Shown here one piece after another: positions 1-8,839 of a stretch of DNA of 64,000 bases. The DNA comes from Seonamhaeicola sp. ML3 (lineage in GTDB: Bacteria > Bacteroidota > Bacteroidia > Flavobacteriales > Flavobacteriaceae), in NCBI RefSeq assembly GCF_023273855.1, contig NZ_CP096884.1, positions 1,798,001 through 1,862,000 of the forward strand. Direction: 5' to 3'. The notes below the pieces were generated by a model, which saw only the letters and a program-made list of their open reading frames with translations, did not search any database and was not told where the DNA came from. Position 1 is the stretch's first letter, and each line of letters starts with the position of its first letter. The translations under genes were made by a program, and so were the position numbers.

Positions 1-1
1 G

Positions 2-334
2 TATGCCATTAGTGAATATCCAGAAGTTTTTGGAGGGGCAGCCTGTCTTTCCACGCATTGGACAGGTACTTATGATAATATTGATAACGATATTCCCGAT
101 GCTTTTTTCGATTATATGAAGATGTATCTTCCTAATAGTGAAAATCACAAGTTGTATTTTGATTATGGAGACAAAACCTTGGATGAAAAATATTTACCTT
201 ATCAGAACAAAGCCGATAGGGTTATTGTCAGTAAAGGTCATGCAAAGAGTATTAAGTTTACGGGAGCAGATCATTCTGAGGTTTCTTGGGGCGCTAGATT
301 AGATATTCCATTAACCTTTTTATTAGGTAATTAA
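2..334 (+). CDS. Putative esterase (3' fragment), alpha/beta hydrolase
   Basis: The gene enters from the left edge, already open in frame 2 at the first bases. Only the last 110 residues are visible, so the true start lies outside the window. The visible part (YAISEYPEVFGGAACLSTHW near the edge, a GADHSE motif near the C-terminus) fits the C-terminal half of the esterase D/putative esterase alpha/beta-hydrolase family. The His of GADHSE would be the catalytic histidine; the nucleophile Ser would be upstream of the window. It lies 48 bases before the GH31 gene on the same strand, so it probably belongs to the same carbohydrate-utilisation operon, where such esterases deacylate or process glycans. 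The family call is fairly good; the substrate is unknown. Confidence 0.6.
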   Translation, partial: YAISEYPEVFGGAACLSTHWTGTYDNIDNDIPDAFFDYMKMYLPNSENHKLYFDYGDKTLDEKYLPYQNKADRVIVSKGHAKSIKFTGADHSEVSWGARLDIPLTFLLGN

Positions 335-382
335 ATTAAACAGTCAGATTTTTAAAATCAGATTGGCCTGAAACATATAATA

Positions 383-2815
383 ATGTATAGTTTGAAACAA
401 CTTATTCTATTTCTTTTCATTTCAGCAATAACCTTTGCTCAGAATGGCAACAGACTTTTTAAATCGGTAATTGAGAAGGAAAATCAAATTATTGTAGAAG
501 TAAGCGATGGAGAATATCATGTTCAATTCTATTCATCAGAAATTGTTGAGACTTCCTTCATTCCAAAAGGAGAAAATTTGAATAACGCATCACATGCTGT
601 TATTCTTGATGTACCAAATCTAAACGCTGAAATTCAAGAAAGTGATTCATTGATTACCATAGCTACTGCAGGTATCAAGGTTGAAATAGCTAAAAAACCA
701 TTTCAGATTTCTTATGCTTATAAAGGGGAATCTATAATTTCAGAAAAGCGAGGCTTTTACCATTCTGCTCATGAACCAATGGATTTGGTAAGTGGTAATA
801 TCAAAACTAAGAGCACCGATAAAATTGAATTCAATGTAACGCCCAATGAAGTGCTGTATGGCGGTGGAGCAAGAGCGCTCGGGATGAACAGAAGAGGCTA
901 TAGGTTGCCACTTTATAATAGGGCCCATTACGGTTATGAAACTAAGAGTGAATTGATGAACTATACCATGCCAATTGTGGTGAGTTCAAAACAATATATG
1001 ATTCATTTTGATAATGCGCCAATTGGCTATTTAGACCTTGATAGCAAAGGTGATAATAGCTTAACCTATGAAACTATTTCGGGAAGAAAAACCTATCAAA
1101 TCATTGTAGGTGACTCGTGGTATGATTTACTAGATAATTATACCGATTTAACTGGAAAACAACCCATGTTGCCTCGTTGGGCTTTGGGAAATTTTTCCAG
1201 TAGGTTCGGTTACCATTCCCAAGTCGAAACAGAAGCCACTATTACAAAATTTCAAGAAGAAGAAATTCCAGTAGATGCCGTTATTTTAGATTTATATTGG
1301 TTTGGGAAAGCGGTTAAAGGAACCATGGGGAATCTGGAGTTTTTAAAAGATTCATTCCCAAACCCTAAACAGATGATTAAGAATCTTCAAGATAAAAATG
1401 TAGAGACGATATTAATTACAGAGCCTTTTGTGCTGACCACTTCAAAAAGATGGGATGAAGCCGTAAGCAAAGCTATTTTAGCTAAAGATTCATTAGGTAA
1501 TCCTTTTACATTCGATTTCTATTTCGGGAATACAGGATTGATCGATATTTATAATTCGAAAGGAAAAAGTTGGTTCAAAAATATTTATAAAGACTTGTCG
1601 AAAATGGGCGTGACCGGATTTTGGGGGGATTTAGGAGAGCCAGAAGTGCATCCAAACGGCTTGTTACATGCCATGGGTACAGCCAATGAAATGCATAATA
1701 TTTACGGGCATCATTGGGCAGAATTAGTTTTTGATGCGAATAAGGAAATGAATCCTAGTCAAAGACCATTTATTTTGATGCGAGCTGGTTATTCTGGCTC
1801 ACAACGTTTTGGTATGGTGCCTTGGTCTGGAGATGTTAATAGAACTTGGGGTGGACTAAACAGACAACCAGAAATTGCTTTACAAATGGGACTGCAAGGA
1901 TTGGCGTTTATGCATTCAGATTTAGGAGGCTTTGCAGGGGCTAATTTAGATGACGAACTATATGTGCGTTGGTTGCAATATGGAGTTTTTCAACCAATTT
2001 ACAGACCCCATGCACAAGAAGAGGTGCCCAGTGAACCCGTTTTTAGAAGTGAAAAAGCTAAAAAATTAGCAAAAGAAGCTATAGAATTACGTTATCAATT
2101 ATTGCCATATAACTATAATTTGGTATTTGAAAATAACCAATTTGGAAAGCCTTTAATGCGTCCGTTGTTTTTTGAAGAAGACGATAATCCAGAACTCTTA
2201 AATTATTCGGCAACCTATTTATGGGGAAATGACTTTTTAGTATCTCCGGTATTATATCAAGGGCAAAAAGAACAGGAGGTTTACTTCCCGGCAACTTCCA
2301 ACTGGTTCAATTTTTATACAGATGAATATGTGGAGGGCGGACAGGTCAAAACCGTTACTTTAAATGAAAATAGTATTCCAACCTATGTTCGCGCAGGAGC
2401 GTTTATTCCCATGGCAAAATCAATGCAATCCACAAAGGAATACGATTCCAACAATTTAGATGTTCATTATTATTTCGAAGAGTCTAACGAAGAAAACGAG
2501 CAAGAATTTTATAATGACGACGGGAAAACAGCCGAAGCTTTTGAAAAAGGCGCCTATGAGATTTTGGAGTTTGAAGCCGAATTTAAAAAGTCTTGTTTAG
2601 AAATTGAATTAGATGCAGAAATAGGAAGCAACTTTAAACCGCAATCCAAAAATATCCATTTGGTTATTCATAACATAGAAAAGCAACCAAAACGTATTAA
2701 TATTAATGGGAAAAAGGTAGCGGTTAATTGGAATGAAAAAACAAAAACATTAAGTGTTCCAGTAAATTGGAATACTGAAGATGAAACTGAAGTAAAAATA
2801 AAACTAAATAAATAA
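383..2815 (+). CDS. Glycoside hydrolase family 31 alpha-glucosidase, exported
   Basis: Glycoside hydrolase of family GH31, expected to release glucose from the non-reducing end of alpha-glucans or maltodextrins. The 810-residue protein starts with a signal peptide (hydrophobic residues about 4-18, ending FAQ), so it acts in the periplasm. An N-terminal beta-sandwich is followed by the catalytic barrel. The GH31 nucleophile is Asp416 in GFWGDLGEPE, and the acid/base is Asp484 in VPWSGDVNRTW. Both are intact. Start ATG at 383 is chosen because it directly gives the signal peptide. Four bases separate its stop from the next amylase gene, so the three hydrolases form an operon typical of flavobacterial starch or maltodextrin loci. 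The substrate linkage (alpha-1,4 versus alpha-1,6) cannot be read from the sequence. Confidence 0.93.
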   Translation: MYSLKQLILFLFISAITFAQNGNRLFKSVIEKENQIIVEVSDGEYHVQFYSSEIVETSFIPKGENLNNASHAVILDVPNLNAEIQESDSLITIATAGIKVEIAKKPFQISYAYKGESIISEKRGFYHSAHEPMDLVSGNIKTKSTDKIEFNVTPNEVLYGGGARALGMNRRGYRLPLYNRAHYGYETKSELMNYTMPIVVSSKQYMIHFDNAPIGYLDLDSKGDNSLTYETISGRKTYQIIVGDSWYDLLDNYTDLTGKQPMLPRWALGNFSSRFGYHSQVETEATITKFQEEEIPVDAVILDLYWFGKAVKGTMGNLEFLKDSFPNPKQMIKNLQDKNVETILITEPFVLTTSKRWDEAVSKAILAKDSLGNPFTFDFYFGNTGLIDIYNSKGKSWFKNIYKDLSKMGVTGFWGDLGEPEVHPNGLLHAMGTANEMHNIYGHHWAELVFDANKEMNPSQRPFILMRAGYSGSQRFGMVPWSGDVNRTWGGLNRQPEIALQMGLQGLAFMHSDLGGFAGANLDDELYVRWLQYGVFQPIYRPHAQEEVPSEPVFRSEKAKKLAKEAIELRYQLLPYNYNLVFENNQFGKPLMRPLFFEEDDNPELLNYSATYLWGNDFLVSPVLYQGQKEQEVYFPATSNWFNFYTDEYVEGGQVKTVTLNENSIPTYVRAGAFIPMAKSMQSTKEYDSNNLDVHYYFEESNEENEQEFYNDDGKTAEAFEKGAYEILEFEAEFKKSCLEIELDAEIGSNFKPQSKNIHLVIHNIEKQPKRININGKKVAVNWNEKTKTLSVPVNWNTEDETEVKIKLNK

Positions 2816-2819
2816 CATT

Positions 2820-4694
2820 ATGAACAGAACCTTTATTCTAAGCTGTTTTATGGTATTTGCTATAATGTTAAGTTGTAAAGAGGACGTGGAAAAACCACAG
2901 CGAGAAGTGAAGACATCCTTAAAGAAAAAGCAAGTAGTTTATCAGGTTTTTACACGCCTTTTTGGGAATACAAATACAAATAACAAACCTTGGGGAACTA
3001 TAGAAGAAAATGGAGTAGGTAAGTTTAACGACTTTACTGATAAGGCTCTAAGAGAGATTAAGGATTTAGGTGTTACTCACATTTGGTATACTGGAGTACC
3101 ACACCACGATGTTATTACAGATTACACAGTTTATGGTGTCTCTAATGATGACCCAGATGTGGTGAAAGGTAGGGCAGGTTCACCATATGCAGTTAAAGAT
3201 TATTATAACGTAAACCCAGATTTAGCAGTTAATGTTGAGAATCGTTTAGAGGAATTTAAGGCATTAATCAATCGTTCTCACAAGGCAGGGTTAAAGGTGA
3301 TTATTGATATTGTGCCTAACCATGTTGCTAGGAATTATCAAAGTTTAACCAATCCTGAGGGGGTTGAAGATTTTGGCACTTCAGATGATACATCCAAAAC
3401 GTATGACGTGAATAATAACTTTTATTATAATCCAGAAGAGACTTTTAAAGTGCCTAAATGGGAAAATGGATATTCACCGTTGGGAGATGAAACACACCCT
3501 TTAGAAGATGGGTTTTTTGATGAGAATCCTGCAAAATGGACGGGTAATGGGTCTCGATTATCACAACCTCATATGGGGGATTGGTACGAAACCGTAAAAG
3601 TAAATTATGGTATAGCTCCAGATGGTACTAAACACTTTGATGAGCTTCCAGAGGGATATGATAATGAAGATTACAAAAAACACTTTGAGTTTTGGCAGGG
3701 TAAAACTGTTCCTAACTCTTGGGATAAGTTTAAGGATATTGCCCTGTATTGGTTAGAAATAGGTGTAGATGGTTTCCGTTTTGATATGGCAGAAATGGTA
3801 CCGGTAGAGTTCTGGAGTTACATGAATTCAAATATAAAAACTAAAAACCCAGAGGCCTTTTTACTAGCGGAAGTTTATAATCCAAGTCTTTACAGGGATT
3901 ATATTAAAAAAGGGAAAATGGATTATCTGTACGACAAGGTAGAGCTTTACGATACCCTAAAACATGTCATGCAAGGCCATGGTAAAACAGATAATATTCC
4001 ACCAATCCAGGAAGGGTTAAAAGACATAGAACACCATATGCTTCACTTTTTAGAAAATCATGATGAGCAGCGTATTGCAAGCCCTGAGTTTGCCGGAAGT
4101 GCAGAAAAAGGAAAGCCCGCCATGGTGGTTTCGGCTACCATTAGTACATCACCAACCATGATTTATTTTGGGCAAGAACTTGGTGAGCCTGGAGCAGAAG
4201 ATGGTGGGTTTGGAGACCCTTCAAGAACCTCAATTTTTGATTATGTGGGAGTACCACATTTACAGCGTTGGGTAAATGATAAACAGTTTGATGGTGGTCA
4301 ATCTTCAGAAGATGAAAAAGCCTTACGCGATTTTTATAAGCGTTTGTTAAACTTTACAATAAATAGTTCTGCATTGGCGGGGAATTATCAAGATATCCAC
4401 TTGTACAATAGGGCGCATACAGAAAATTATACGGATAAAGTATTATCATTTGTTAGATGGAGTGATGATGAAAAACTAATTGTAGTTTCTAATTTTGACG
4501 ATAGTAAGATGTATGGATTCGATTTAAAGATTCCGAAAGATATCATTGAAATATGGGCTTTGGAATCTAGTAATTATGATGTGGGCGATGTGCTTTACAA
4601 TGAATTTGTAACGAGCTTAGAGGTTGAAAATGGTATCGGCACTATGAATATTGAAATTGCGCCTTTGGAATCCCTAATATTAAAACTTAAGTAA
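2820..4694 (+). CDS. GH13 alpha-amylase-family lipoprotein
   Basis: Alpha-amylase family (GH13) enzyme, 624 residues, anchored as a lipoprotein: the N-terminus has a short hydrophobic stretch ending in MLSCKED, a lipobox with Cys19. Catalytic residues are in place: nucleophile Asp322 in DGFRFDMAE, acid/base Glu351 in LLAEVYN, and the transition-state Asp415 in ENHDEQR. The substrate-binding His of region I appears in IVPNHVARN. A C-terminal beta domain follows. It is the second gene of the glucan operon, four bases after the GH31 gene and one base before another GH13 gene. By analogy to Bacteroidota starch systems it would cut alpha-glucan or maltodextrin at the cell envelope. Exact product specificity (amylase, neopullulanase, glucosidase) is not resolved. 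Confidence 0.93.
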   Translation: MNRTFILSCFMVFAIMLSCKEDVEKPQREVKTSLKKKQVVYQVFTRLFGNTNTNNKPWGTIEENGVGKFNDFTDKALREIKDLGVTHIWYTGVPHHDVITDYTVYGVSNDDPDVVKGRAGSPYAVKDYYNVNPDLAVNVENRLEEFKALINRSHKAGLKVIIDIVPNHVARNYQSLTNPEGVEDFGTSDDTSKTYDVNNNFYYNPEETFKVPKWENGYSPLGDETHPLEDGFFDENPAKWTGNGSRLSQPHMGDWYETVKVNYGIAPDGTKHFDELPEGYDNEDYKKHFEFWQGKTVPNSWDKFKDIALYWLEIGVDGFRFDMAEMVPVEFWSYMNSNIKTKNPEAFLLAEVYNPSLYRDYIKKGKMDYLYDKVELYDTLKHVMQGHGKTDNIPPIQEGLKDIEHHMLHFLENHDEQRIASPEFAGSAEKGKPAMVVSATISTSPTMIYFGQELGEPGAEDGGFGDPSRTSIFDYVGVPHLQRWVNDKQFDGGQSSEDEKALRDFYKRLLNFTINSSALAGNYQDIHLYNRAHTENYTDKVLSFVRWSDDEKLIVVSNFDDSKMYGFDLKIPKDIIEIWALESSNYDVGDVLYNEFVTSLEVENGIGTMNIEIAPLESLILKLK

Positions 4695-4695
4695 G

Positions 4696-6339
4696 ATGAA
4701 AAAACTAATCATCATATTATTGATATCAGCCTTGCTATCAAATTGTCAAGGAAAAAAGGAGGTTGTAGAAGTTAAACCGGAAACCCCATTTGTTTGGGAA
4801 GGTGCCAATATTTATTTTTTACTTACCGATAGGTTTAACAATGCAGATTCATCCAACGATGTTAATTTCAATAGAACAAAAGAGAGCGCTATACTTCGTG
4901 GTTTTAAAGGTGGTGACTTAAAAGGAGTTACTCAAAAAATAAATGAGGGGTATTTTACAGATTTGGGAATAAACGCTATATGGATGACGCCTATTGTAGA
5001 GCAAATCCACGGGAGTACGGATGAAGGTACTGGAGTGACCTACGGTTTTCATGGTTATTGGACAAAAGATTGGACCGCAATTGATCCAAATTATGGGACA
5101 AAAGAAGATTTGCATCAATTGGTAGAAGCTGCCCACAGCAAGGGAATCCGGATTTTATTAGATGCCGTGATTAACCACACAGGGCCTGTTACCGAAAAGG
5201 ATCCTGTGTGGCCAGAGGAATGGGTGAGGACAAGTCCAACCTGTAAGCATAATTCATATGAATCTACCATTTCGTGTACCTTGGTAGATAACTTGCCAGA
5301 TGTAAAAACCGAATCTGATGAAGCTGTTGAGTTGCCACCACAATTAGTAGCTAAATGGAAGGAGGAAGGGAGTTATGAACAAGAACTAGCTGAGTTGGAT
5401 GCGTTTTTTGAAAGAACAGGATATCCAAGAGCGCCAAGATTTTATATCATTAAATGGTTAACGGATTACATTACTGAATTTGGAATAGACGGTTACCGTT
5501 GTGATACCGTAAAGCACACCGAAGAATATGTTTGGGAAGCGTTTAAAACCGAGTGTGATTTTGCATTTACTGAGTACAAAAAAATAAACCCTGATAAGGT
5601 TTTAGATAATAACGATTTCTATTTGGTAGGTGAGGTTTACAACTATGGCATCAGCGGAGGAAAGTATTTCGATTTTGGTGATAAAAAAGTAAATTATTAT
5701 GATAATAGGTTTACGAGTCAAATCAATTTTGAATTCAAATGGAATGCAAAACAAATGTCTATACAAGATATGTTTGCCAAGTATAATAGTGCTTTACAAA
5801 ATGAGTTGAAAGGTTTTGGGGTATTAAATTATTTAAGTTCCCATGATGACCACGACCCTTTTGATAACATGCGAGATAAACCATTTGAAACCGCAAATAA
5901 ATTATTGTTGTCCCCAGGGACATCGCAGGTGTATTATGGAGATGAGCTAGCCAGAGTTTTACATGTTGAAGGCGCCAGCGGAGATGCTCACCTAAGGTCG
6001 CTCATGAATTGGGATGATTTAGAGAGCAACAAAGCTATTTTAGAGCATTGGCAAAAATTAGGAAAATTTAGAATAAATCATCCAGCGGTTGGTGCTGGAA
6101 TTCACAAGGAGATTTCAAAAACACCATTCATTTTTAGTAGAAACTATACGCGAGATAATTATGAAGATATTGTAGTTATTGGTCTTGATTTGCCTATCGG
6201 TATTAAAGCAATTGACGTGTCTACGGTTTTCGAAAACGGGCAAAATCTTAGTGATGCCTACTCCGGACAAAAAGTAGAGGTGAGTAATGGGAAAGTAGTT
6301 ATAGAATCAAATTATAATATCGTTTTACTTCAGAAATAG
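4696..6339 (+). CDS. GH13 alpha-amylase-family lipoprotein (second copy)
   Basis: Second GH13 enzyme, 547 residues, also a lipoprotein (signal ends LLSNCQGK, lipobox Cys18). Catalytic residues: Asp270 in DGYRCDTVKH, Glu313 in LVGEVYN and Asp384 in LSSHDDHD; region I is DAVINHTGP. It begins one base after the preceding amylase stop, so the two are almost certainly co-translated. The two paralogues are clearly divergent (different insertions between the barrel motifs), which suggests complementary cleavage specificities on alpha-glucans rather than a recent duplication. It is the last gene of the operon; the next gene has its own promoter-like box. The protein probably faces the periplasm or the cell surface. 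Confidence 0.93.
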   Translation: MKKLIIILLISALLSNCQGKKEVVEVKPETPFVWEGANIYFLLTDRFNNADSSNDVNFNRTKESAILRGFKGGDLKGVTQKINEGYFTDLGINAIWMTPIVEQIHGSTDEGTGVTYGFHGYWTKDWTAIDPNYGTKEDLHQLVEAAHSKGIRILLDAVINHTGPVTEKDPVWPEEWVRTSPTCKHNSYESTISCTLVDNLPDVKTESDEAVELPPQLVAKWKEEGSYEQELAELDAFFERTGYPRAPRFYIIKWLTDYITEFGIDGYRCDTVKHTEEYVWEAFKTECDFAFTEYKKINPDKVLDNNDFYLVGEVYNYGISGGKYFDFGDKKVNYYDNRFTSQINFEFKWNAKQMSIQDMFAKYNSALQNELKGFGVLNYLSSHDDHDPFDNMRDKPFETANKLLLSPGTSQVYYGDELARVLHVEGASGDAHLRSLMNWDDLESNKAILEHWQKLGKFRINHPAVGAGIHKEISKTPFIFSRNYTRDNYEDIVVIGLDLPIGIKAIDVSTVFENGQNLSDAYSGQKVEVSNGKVVIESNYNIVLLQK

Positions 6340-6429
6340 ACAAGTAGTTTGGTTCAATATTTTTTGTGAATTCTTGTAACATTTTAAGTGTTATGGAGTC
6401 TTGTTTTTAACGACTAACTCAATAATTTG

Positions 6430-6437
6430 TAAATTTG
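6430..6437 (+). promoter_or_regulatory. Candidate Bacteroidota -7 promoter box
   Basis: TAAATTTG matches the Bacteroidota -7 consensus TAnnTTTG. It ends 18 bases before the ATG at 6456, giving a short leader. No TTTG is seen at the ideal distance upstream (nearest TTG at 6401, spacing too long). The box overlaps an in-frame TTG codon at 6435, which argues against that codon being the start. Confidence 0.4.
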
Positions 6438-6455
6438 TATTACAAGACTACACAG

Positions 6456-8831
6456 ATGACCGACATAAATGAAAATATAGAATCCCCGCTTATTCTAAAA
6501 GTGAGTTTCAACAAGCTTCTTGAACATTATGAGCATTTGGCTAATGATGAAGATGAGTTTATAGCGGCAAGAGCTAAACGTGTGTTGAAAACTGCAGAGG
6601 CGTACCCTGAACTAAAACAAGGGTTTACAAGTACTCAGGTTTTAGAGGATAGGAGTCATGAAATTGGAATTATCCTAAGGGATTCATTTAGTCCAATTCT
6701 AACAAAAAATGAAATTAAAACCGCCTCGGTTCCTTTTCACAACCTTATTTTTAATAAGTCTGAACGCTTTGAAAGTATCATAAAAACCGCTGGAGAAGGT
6801 TTTGAACTTCAAATAAAAAACATGCCAGAGGAGTACAGGTATATTATAGCCTGTACAATTATTTTAAACTTCTGCTACGGATACAATCTGAATTTTAAAC
6901 GTCCGTTTTATTACGAAATTCCAGACGCTAACGGTGTAATGCATTATTATAAGATTATGTATAATGCCGATTTTTGCGAAATATTACCAACAGCACATGC
7001 GCCCAAAATTACGCAAGAAGATTACGATGAGCTTCTGGATAATTTTGAGAATTTAAGTCTTTGGAAAGAGAAGTTTCCTCCCAATAGTTACGAGTTTAAA
7101 GGTTTTGTAATCTCAAATATTTTTGATGTAACCGACGACCAATCCATATCCAATATAAAGTCAACGCTAATAGGCGAGGATAAAAGAAAAGATGAAACCT
7201 TTATGGAAGGATTTCATGATATTTTCAGGTCGCTTCTAGGTATAAATGACATAAAAGTAGGTTTTTCCATTTTTAACGAAGAGGACCACATGTTCGAACG
7301 TGTTTACGGAGTGGGAATGAATAGTTACCTGTTGGGAGAATCTGAAAAAGAATCATGCAATAATGTATTATGCAATTGGTCATATAACAGGATGCTCAAT
7401 GAGCATGAATATTTTTCTATTTCAGATGTAAAAGGGATTTACAAGAAAACAAAAGGTAAGGTGCCGCATATAAAAGTGTTGTATCAACAAGGCATTGGAA
7501 GTGCTATTTTCGCGCCAATAGCCAATGATGATGGTGTTATGGGTATATTGGAAATAGTATCCAATAGAGCAAAAGTGCTTAACAGTATCAACGCCAATAA
7601 ATTGGTGGATATTATGCCTTATATAGTTTCTGCAGTAGAGCGTTCTAAAACAGAAGAAGAAAACCTTATTGAAGCCATAATACAAAAAGAATGTACCTCG
7701 ATTCATCCAAGTGTGCATTGGCGATTTGCCAAAGAAGCCAAGGAGTTTATTAAAAACGAAATGAGCGGTGAAAAAGCGAGGTTTAAAAAGGTGGTTTTTG
7801 ATGAAGTTTATCCTCTTTTTGGTCAGATAGATATAAAGGGGTCTTCCGAAGCTAGGAATACAGCAACCCGACAAGATTTAACATTGCAGCTAAATGCGGT
7901 GAAACATATTTTTACTAAGGCAAAAGACCAGGAGCCGCTCCCAATTTATGATCAGTATGTTTATCAAGTAGATAACTATCTCAAGGGATTAAGTGAGCAT
8001 TTTCAGGTAGATAGTGAGCAGCAGATTTCAGATTTCTTTAAAAGCGAAGTTGAGCCTGTTTTAAAACATTTATCCGGAGTTGATATTTTAAAAGATGACA
8101 TTGAAGCTTACTATGGAAGCATAGACGATAAAGTTGAGGTACTATATAAACATAGAAAAGACTATGATGAAACGATTGCGAGAATCAATCAAGATATGGC
8201 ATCGTTACTAGATGAAAAACAGGCCGAAGCTCAAGCCATGTATCCGCACTTTTTTGAGAGATTTAAGACCGATGGCGTTGAGCACAATATGTATATTGGT
8301 GAGTCTATTACTAAAGAAGATAATTTCAATCTGATTTATTTGTATAATTTAAGGTTGTGGCAGCTTCAGGTTATGTGCGAAATGGAAAATGCATATTATC
8401 AAATGCAATCTGAGTTCCCAATTTCCCTAGATGTGGCCTCTATGATTTTAGTTTTCAATCAGCCTTTATCGATAAGTTTCAGAATGGATGAAAAGCAGTT
8501 TGATGTAGATGGTACCTACAATGCACGTTATGAAATCGTGAAAAAACGCGTAGATAAAGCTTTTATTAAGGGTACCAACGAACGCGTTACTCAAAAAGGT
8601 AAAATCAGCATCGTGTATTCACAAAAACAAGATGAGGTTGAGTATATGCGTTATATTAAGTTTTTACAAGATAAAAACTATTTAGATGATGATGTAGAAA
8701 TCGTGGAGCTTCAAGATTTACAGGCTGTAACTGGTCTCAAGGCTATTCGTGTTAGCGTGCTGTATCACAAGGATGAAAATGATAAATCTTTCTACACGTA
8801 CGATGATTTAATGAAAGAGATTAAAGCTTAA
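6456..8831 (+). CDS. GAF-domain protein of unknown function
   Basis: A 791-residue soluble protein with no signal peptide or membrane segment. Residues about 245-415 read as a GAF domain (alternating strands around FSIFNEEDHMFERVYGVG and GIGSAIFAPIANDDGVMGIL). The flanking halves are mostly helical and acidic and match no domain I can name. GAF domains bind small molecules or mediate dimerisation, so a sensory or scaffolding role is possible, but no output domain (kinase, GGDEF, HTH) is visible. I start it at ATG 6456 rather than the in-frame TTG at 6435, because the TTG lies inside a TAnnTTTG box. It ends eight bases from the convergent HD/Pycsar-type gene. Function is not assigned. Confidence 0.75.
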   Translation: MTDINENIESPLILKVSFNKLLEHYEHLANDEDEFIAARAKRVLKTAEAYPELKQGFTSTQVLEDRSHEIGIILRDSFSPILTKNEIKTASVPFHNLIFNKSERFESIIKTAGEGFELQIKNMPEEYRYIIACTIILNFCYGYNLNFKRPFYYEIPDANGVMHYYKIMYNADFCEILPTAHAPKITQEDYDELLDNFENLSLWKEKFPPNSYEFKGFVISNIFDVTDDQSISNIKSTLIGEDKRKDETFMEGFHDIFRSLLGINDIKVGFSIFNEEDHMFERVYGVGMNSYLLGESEKESCNNVLCNWSYNRMLNEHEYFSISDVKGIYKKTKGKVPHIKVLYQQGIGSAIFAPIANDDGVMGILEIVSNRAKVLNSINANKLVDIMPYIVSAVERSKTEEENLIEAIIQKECTSIHPSVHWRFAKEAKEFIKNEMSGEKARFKKVVFDEVYPLFGQIDIKGSSEARNTATRQDLTLQLNAVKHIFTKAKDQEPLPIYDQYVYQVDNYLKGLSEHFQVDSEQQISDFFKSEVEPVLKHLSGVDILKDDIEAYYGSIDDKVEVLYKHRKDYDETIARINQDMASLLDEKQAEAQAMYPHFFERFKTDGVEHNMYIGESITKEDNFNLIYLYNLRLWQLQVMCEMENAYYQMQSEFPISLDVASMILVFNQPLSISFRMDEKQFDVDGTYNARYEIVKKRVDKAFIKGTNERVTQKGKISIVYSQKQDEVEYMRYIKFLQDKNYLDDDVEIVELQDLQAVTGLKAIRVSVLYHKDENDKSFYTYDDLMKEIKA

Positions 8832-8839
8832 GGGTAATC

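Noticed and set aside
6435-6455. In-frame TTG start upstream of the GAF gene
   Set aside because: It lies inside a TAAATTTG promoter-like box and would give an unsupported seven-residue extension; ATG 6456 fits better.
7422-7874. 150-codon open frame on the minus strand inside the GAF gene
   Set aside because: Phe- and Cys-rich composition, no domain, fully covered by a well-formed gene: a shadow frame.
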